Source: Planctomycetaceae bacterium (lineage in GTDB: Bacteria > Planctomycetota > Planctomycetia > Isosphaerales > Isosphaeraceae). Taken from it: 10,497 nucleotides of DNA. The stretch is from the NCBI GenBank assembly GCA_019232645.1, contig JAFANO010000280.1:1-10497 (forward strand), read 5' to 3'. This document shows, one piece after another, positions 7,125 through 10,497 of this stretch; the first letter of the stretch is position 1, and each line of letters starts with the position of its first letter. Both the position numbers and the translations under genes were made by a program. The notes under the pieces were generated by a model that made no database searches, was not told the origin of the DNA, and saw nothing but the letters and a program-made list of their open reading frames with translations.

Positions 7125-9356
7125 ATGGCGGCGGTCGATCCATATTCTCCTTGTCCCTGCGGCAGCGGTCAGAAGTTCAAGTGGTGCTGCAACAAGGTCG
7201 AAGCCCACGCCGAGCGGGCTCAGCGGCTCTTCGCATCCGGACAGCCCGAGGCGGCGATCAAGGCCCTGGACGAGGGGCTGCGGAAGGACCCGGGCAATGC
7301 CTGGCTGCTGACGCGCAAGGCGTTGATCCAGGTTCGCCAGAACCAGCCCGAGGCGGCCAGGCAGAGCCTCGACCTCGTGCTCGAGAAGAACCCCAAGCAT
7401 GTCGGCGCCTTGATCCTCAAGACGCGCCTGGCCCTGGAGACCGAGGGGCCGGTCGCCGGCGTGGCGCAATTTCAGCGGACCTTATCGGCGACGACCCCCG
7501 AGAATCGCAAGGGGCTGGCGGGGCTGGCACGGGTCGTCGGGGTCGTCCTCGGCGAGCACGGTCGCTACGCCGCGGCGCTGAAGCACCTGGCGCTGGTGCC
7601 CATGCTCTTCTCGGGCCAGGACGATGAGACCGGCTCCAGCGTCCGGTTGATCGAGAGGTCCGCCTCCGTCACGCCGTGGCAGAAGAACCCCTACACACCC
7701 TCTCCCCCGCCGGGAGGGCTGGACTCACCGGCGCGAGAGCGGTTCAACGAGGCGCTGAGCTGGGCCGAGCAGGGGCTCTGGTCGGTGGCCGCCTCGGCCT
7801 TCGAGCCCCTCGCGGCCGAGGTCGTCGAGGCGGAGCGCAACCTCGGGCTCTGCCGCCTCTGGCTGGCCAACGACGCCGGCGCGGTCGAGGCCCTGCGGCG
7901 GTACATCACGCGGGTCGGCGCGACCACCGAGGCCGTCGATCTCGAGGCGCTCTGCCAGGAGATCGCCCCGCTCGGCCCCGACGACCTGGTCGCGCACGTC
8001 CAGTTGATCTGGCCGCTCCGCGATCGCGAGGGGCTGCTCCAGGCCCTCCGCGCGGACACGACCGTCCACGAGGATGGGCGAGCGCCGATCGATCCGGGCG
8101 ACGACAACGCGCCCGAAGTCGATCAGTTCGCGCTCCTGGACCGCCCCATGCTCGACCGGACGGAGGGACTCCGCCCGGAGGAGGTCCCCAAGGTCGTCGG
8201 CCGGGTGCTCGTCGGCCAGGAGATCGTGGCGCTGGAGATCTACGACGACGGCCGGCGCGACGGCCTCGTCGGGCGCTTCGCCACGCTGGCCGGAGCGGCG
8301 ATCACGCCGACGCAGCCGCGCTCCAAGGGATTCGAAAAGGTGGCGCGGATGACGCTGGCGCTGTCGTGGGACTGGAGGCTCCCCAAGGGCGTGGACCCCG
8401 AGGAGGTGGTGCGGCTCGACCGGGAGCAGGGTGCGTTGCTCATCCGCGAGACCTGGCCGAAGACGCCGATGCCCTTCCTGGGCGGGCGGACCCCGCTCCA
8501 GGCCGCCGGCGACGGCGATGCCGTCGTCCCGCTCCGCGCGGCCGTCTCCCGGCTCGAGCGGACCCGCGAGCCCTGGCGCGACCTCGTCGATTTCGCCGCC
8601 CTCCGGGCGACCCTGGGCCTCGAGCCCGAGCCCGCGATCGACCCCGAGACCGTCGACATCGGCCGGCTCCACCTGGCCCGGCTGGCGCTGGTGCCTGTCG
8701 AGAGGTTGGATGACGACCGCCTGGCGGCCCTGTACACCCGCGCCCGCCGCGCGATGATCACCGACGTCCTCGAGCGCGCCGCCCGAGCGATGGTCGATCG
8801 GCCGGCCGCGCAAACGCGCGCGGGGGTCGACCCCTCGGCGGTCCACTCCGACCTGGTCATGCTCACCGCCCGCCGCGGCGAAACGGCCGAGGCCTTCACG
8901 TGGATCCGTCGGGGGCGCCAGGCCGACCCGGCTTCGAGGCGTGCCGCGAATGCCCCGATGTGGGACATGCTCGAGGTCCGGCTCCGGGCCCAGACTGAAG
9001 AGCCCGGGACCTGGGTCCCCGAGCTGGCCGTCATCCTGGAGCGCCACGGGGAGAACCCCGAAGCGAACCAGATGATCATGCTGAACCTGATGGAGATGGG
9101 GCTGATCAACGTGGCCCCCAACCCCGACCGGCCCGACGACATCCTGGTCGACGCTCGCGCGCTCCAGATGCTGCTGACGGAATACGGCCCGAAGGTCACG
9201 ACCGCGGCGGGGCGACTGGGGGTCTCGGCGACCCGGGGCGGCATCTGGACCCCCGGCAGCGAGACGGGCGGCGGGGGCATCTGGACCCCGGGCTCCGGCG
9301 CGGGCGGATCGTCGGCCGGCGGGGAAAAGCCCAAGTTGATCATCCCGAGGGGGTGA
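7125..9356 (+). CDS. SEC-C zinc-motif and TPR protein of unknown function
   Basis: This predicts 743 residues, probably cytoplasmic, with no signal peptide or membrane segment. The SEC-C motif, known from the SecA C-terminus where it binds zinc and SecB/ribosome, is at the N-terminus here: CPCGSGQKFKWCC (C10, C12, C21, C22). TPR-like helical pairs follow at about 25-58, 59-92 and 93-126 (LFASGQPEAAIKALDEGLRK, LIQVRQNQPEAARQSLDLVL), and a further helical pair lies at about 205-262. The middle (about 270-700) matches no family I recognise. The last 40 residues are Gly/Ser-rich with GGIWTPGS twice (IWTPGS at 707-712 and 719-724), ending KLIIPRG. ATG 7125 has GGAAGG 6 bases upstream and puts the SEC-C motif at the expected terminus. 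Similar SEC-C/TPR proteins recur in planctomycetes as I recall; a role in protein binding or quality control is inference only. Confidence 0.88.
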   Translation: MAAVDPYSPCPCGSGQKFKWCCNKVEAHAERAQRLFASGQPEAAIKALDEGLRKDPGNAWLLTRKALIQVRQNQPEAARQSLDLVLEKNPKHVGALILKTRLALETEGPVAGVAQFQRTLSATTPENRKGLAGLARVVGVVLGEHGRYAAALKHLALVPMLFSGQDDETGSSVRLIERSASVTPWQKNPYTPSPPPGGLDSPARERFNEALSWAEQGLWSVAASAFEPLAAEVVEAERNLGLCRLWLANDAGAVEALRRYITRVGATTEAVDLEALCQEIAPLGPDDLVAHVQLIWPLRDREGLLQALRADTTVHEDGRAPIDPGDDNAPEVDQFALLDRPMLDRTEGLRPEEVPKVVGRVLVGQEIVALEIYDDGRRDGLVGRFATLAGAAITPTQPRSKGFEKVARMTLALSWDWRLPKGVDPEEVVRLDREQGALLIRETWPKTPMPFLGGRTPLQAAGDGDAVVPLRAAVSRLERTREPWRDLVDFAALRATLGLEPEPAIDPETVDIGRLHLARLALVPVERLDDDRLAALYTRARRAMITDVLERAARAMVDRPAAQTRAGVDPSAVHSDLVMLTARRGETAEAFTWIRRGRQADPASRRAANAPMWDMLEVRLRAQTEEPGTWVPELAVILERHGENPEANQMIMLNLMEMGLINVAPNPDRPDDILVDARALQMLLTEYGPKVTTAAGRLGVSATRGGIWTPGSETGGGGIWTPGSGAGGSSAGGEKPKLIIPRG

Positions 9357-9645
9357 TGCCCGTCTCCCCGAAGGCCGGGGCCCTGTCGCGGTCCTGCCCA
9401 CGCCTGCTTGGGCGTGTCGTCGGACTTGGTCGGCCGAGATCCTGGCGAGGACCGGCGACCCCGACTCCGCCGTCCGGACCGATCGAGCCCTCCTGGACCA
9501 GGACCCTCCCGACGCGGCCCTGGCCCTCGACGCCGCCGAGACCTTGCTCGACAACGGACAAGTCGAGCACCTGGGACCGCTGCTCCGCCTGGCCGTCGAT
9601 CCGGCCCGACGCTCGGGCAGCGACGTCTCCCCCGACGAACCCTGA
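9355..9645 (+). pseudogene. Start-less TPR-like coding remnant
   Basis: In the third frame between the SEC-C gene and hisI, an open stretch runs to the TGA at 9643-9645. Its last ~70 codons look coding: about 87% end in G or C, and the translation is alanine/leucine/aspartate-rich and helical (AEILARTGDPDSAVRTDRAL, then ALALDAAETLLDNGQVEHLG and LLRLAVDPARR), like the end of a tetratricopeptide protein. From 9355 to that stretch there is no ATG or GTG, and the only TTG is deep inside it. It therefore appears to be a fragment that lost its 5' part, or a gene reached by frameshift or coupling from the gene above. The first ~25 codons (to about 9430) look non-coding. Confidence 0.42.
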
Positions 9646-9684
9646 GACCGTGGCCGCACGCCGGCCCTTGAGCGAGTCGAAACC

Positions 9685-10095
9685 GTGAGCGCGCCCGAAC
9701 CCGACTTCTTCGCGACGATCCGCTGGACCCCCGATGGCCTGGTCCCGGCGATCGTCCAGGATGCCGAGACGTCTGAGATCCTGATGATGGCCTGGATGGA
9801 CCGGGAAGCGATCCTGCGGACGCTGGCGACCGGCCAGACGCATTTCTACTCCCGGTCGCGCCGGAAGATCTGGCACAAGGGGGAGACGTCGGGACATCTC
9901 CAGCACGTCGAATCGCTCTGGGTGGACTGCGACGCCGACGTCCTCCTGATCAAGGCGCGCCAGGTCGGCGGGGCCTGCCACGAGGGCTACCGTTCCTGCT
10001 TCTTCCGCCGCGTCGATCGGGAGGGGAGGCTCGAAGTCGCGGCCACTCCCGTCTTCGAGGCGGAATCCGTATATCGCCGAGGTGAGCGGGAGTGA
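9685..10095 (+). CDS. hisI: Phosphoribosyl-AMP cyclohydrolase HisI
   Basis: HisI opens the adenine ring of phosphoribosyl-AMP in the third step of histidine synthesis; it is a cytoplasmic Zn/Mg enzyme. The predicted 136 residues match the monofunctional form, with no HisE pyrophosphohydrolase domain attached. Motifs are VPAIVQDAETSEILMMAWMD (20-39), THFYSRSRRKIWHKGETSGH (52-71), the metal cluster DCDAD (Mg ligands D81, D83, D85) and CHEGYRSCFFR. Zinc ligands C82, C98 and C105 have the 16- and 7-residue spacing of the archaeal HisI structure. The start is GTG, the only in-frame start before the first motif; its ribosome site is weak (GCGAG 8 bases upstream). No other his gene is in the window. 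Confidence 0.96.
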   Translation: MSAPEPDFFATIRWTPDGLVPAIVQDAETSEILMMAWMDREAILRTLATGQTHFYSRSRRKIWHKGETSGHLQHVESLWVDCDADVLLIKARQVGGACHEGYRSCFFRRVDREGRLEVAATPVFEAESVYRRGERE

Positions 10096-10213
10096 GGCGC
10101 GGGAATTGATCACGGTCTCACGGATGTCCCGGGCCGACGCGATCTGGCGGACATGAATACTACACTACCAAAAGAGAGCATTCACGACTGGCCAAGGTCA
10201 AGGATCGTCTGCG

Positions 10214-10497
10214 ATGCGGAAACCGCGATTGATGACCCCCGGCCCGACGATGGTCCCCGAGGACGTGCTGCTCGAGATGGCGCGCCCGGTGATCCACCAC
10301 CGATCGGCCGAGGTCAAACACGTGATCACCGAGGTGGTCGCGGACCTGAAGGAGGTGTTCCAGACCCGCAACGACGTGCTGATCCTGACCTCCTCGGGCA
10401 CCGGCGCGATGGAGGCGGCGGTGGTCAATACGGTCCCGCCCGGCGGCAAGGCGCTGGTCTTGAACGCCGGCCATTTCGCCGCACGCTGGGGCGACAT
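10214..10497 (+). CDS. Class V aminotransferase (alanine-glyoxylate type), 5' part only
   Basis: The first 94 codons of a PLP enzyme are present before the right edge. MRKPRLMTPGPTMVPEDVL and RPVIHHRSAEV are the usual N-terminus of the alanine-glyoxylate/serine-pyruvate aminotransferase branch of class V. LTSSGTGAMEAAVVN (59-72) is the phosphate-binding turn, and LVLNAGHFAARWGD follows. The PLP lysine lies outside the window. ATG 10214 has AAGGA 9 bases upstream. In planctomycetes relatives often sit before a phosphoglycerate dehydrogenase gene and may serve serine synthesis; this cannot be tested here. The 118-base gap to hisI has a weak -10-like TACACT (10161-10166) without a matching -35. 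Confidence 0.92.
   Translation, partial: MRKPRLMTPGPTMVPEDVLLEMARPVIHHRSAEVKHVITEVVADLKEVFQTRNDVLILTSSGTGAMEAAVVNTVPPGGKALVLNAGHFAARWGD

Noticed and set aside
10124..10154. Inverted repeat ATGTCC / GGACAT before the aminotransferase gene.
   Set aside because: Six-base arms with a 19-base loop are expected by chance in a sequence of this length.

Overview
The window is GC-rich bacterial chromosome with strongly GC-biased third codon positions, which leaves long meaningless open frames opposite most genes. Gene content and style suggest a planctomycete, probably of the Isosphaeraceae type: a SEC-C/TPR protein with a repeated C-terminal peptide, a monofunctional hisI, and a class V aminotransferase beginning at the right edge. 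This placement is inference from family knowledge, not from any search. No tRNA, rRNA, CRISPR array, integrase or transposase was seen.

Layout. The left part reads leftward: glgB (glycogen branching enzyme, cut by the left edge), a decayed endonuclease/exonuclease/phosphatase (EEP) family gene, and nadA (quinolinate synthase). The decayed gene starts 24 bases after the nadA stop, so it was probably co-transcribed with nadA. It is disrupted by a 47-bp tandem duplication and a frameshift, and a six-run G-tract lies beyond it. A 374-bp gap then separates nadA from a rightward soluble receiver-histidine kinase fusion. The kinase converges on a leftward hsp20 gene, with an 11-bp-stem hairpin between the two ends.

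The 496-bp gap between hsp20 and terC (5554-6049) is the richest regulatory region. It is locally AT-rich and drives divergent transcription. A near-consensus sigma-54 promoter, with a 17-bp perfect palindrome just upstream of it, faces hsp20. A near-consensus sigma-70 promoter faces terC, whose leader of about 170 nt contains two hairpins. The regulation of hsp20 by an alternative sigma factor is the most checkable prediction here.

The right part reads rightward: terC (membrane metal exporter family), a 313-bp gap, the 743-residue SEC-C/TPR protein, a start-less TPR-like coding remnant, hisI (histidine biosynthesis) and the first 94 codons of a class V aminotransferase. The genes do not form one pathway. 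They are housekeeping metabolism (glycogen, NAD, histidine, probably serine/glycine), stress and metal handling, and one signalling protein. I found no convincing evidence of a new multi-gene system; the items of interest are regulatory sites, gene decay and family variants.
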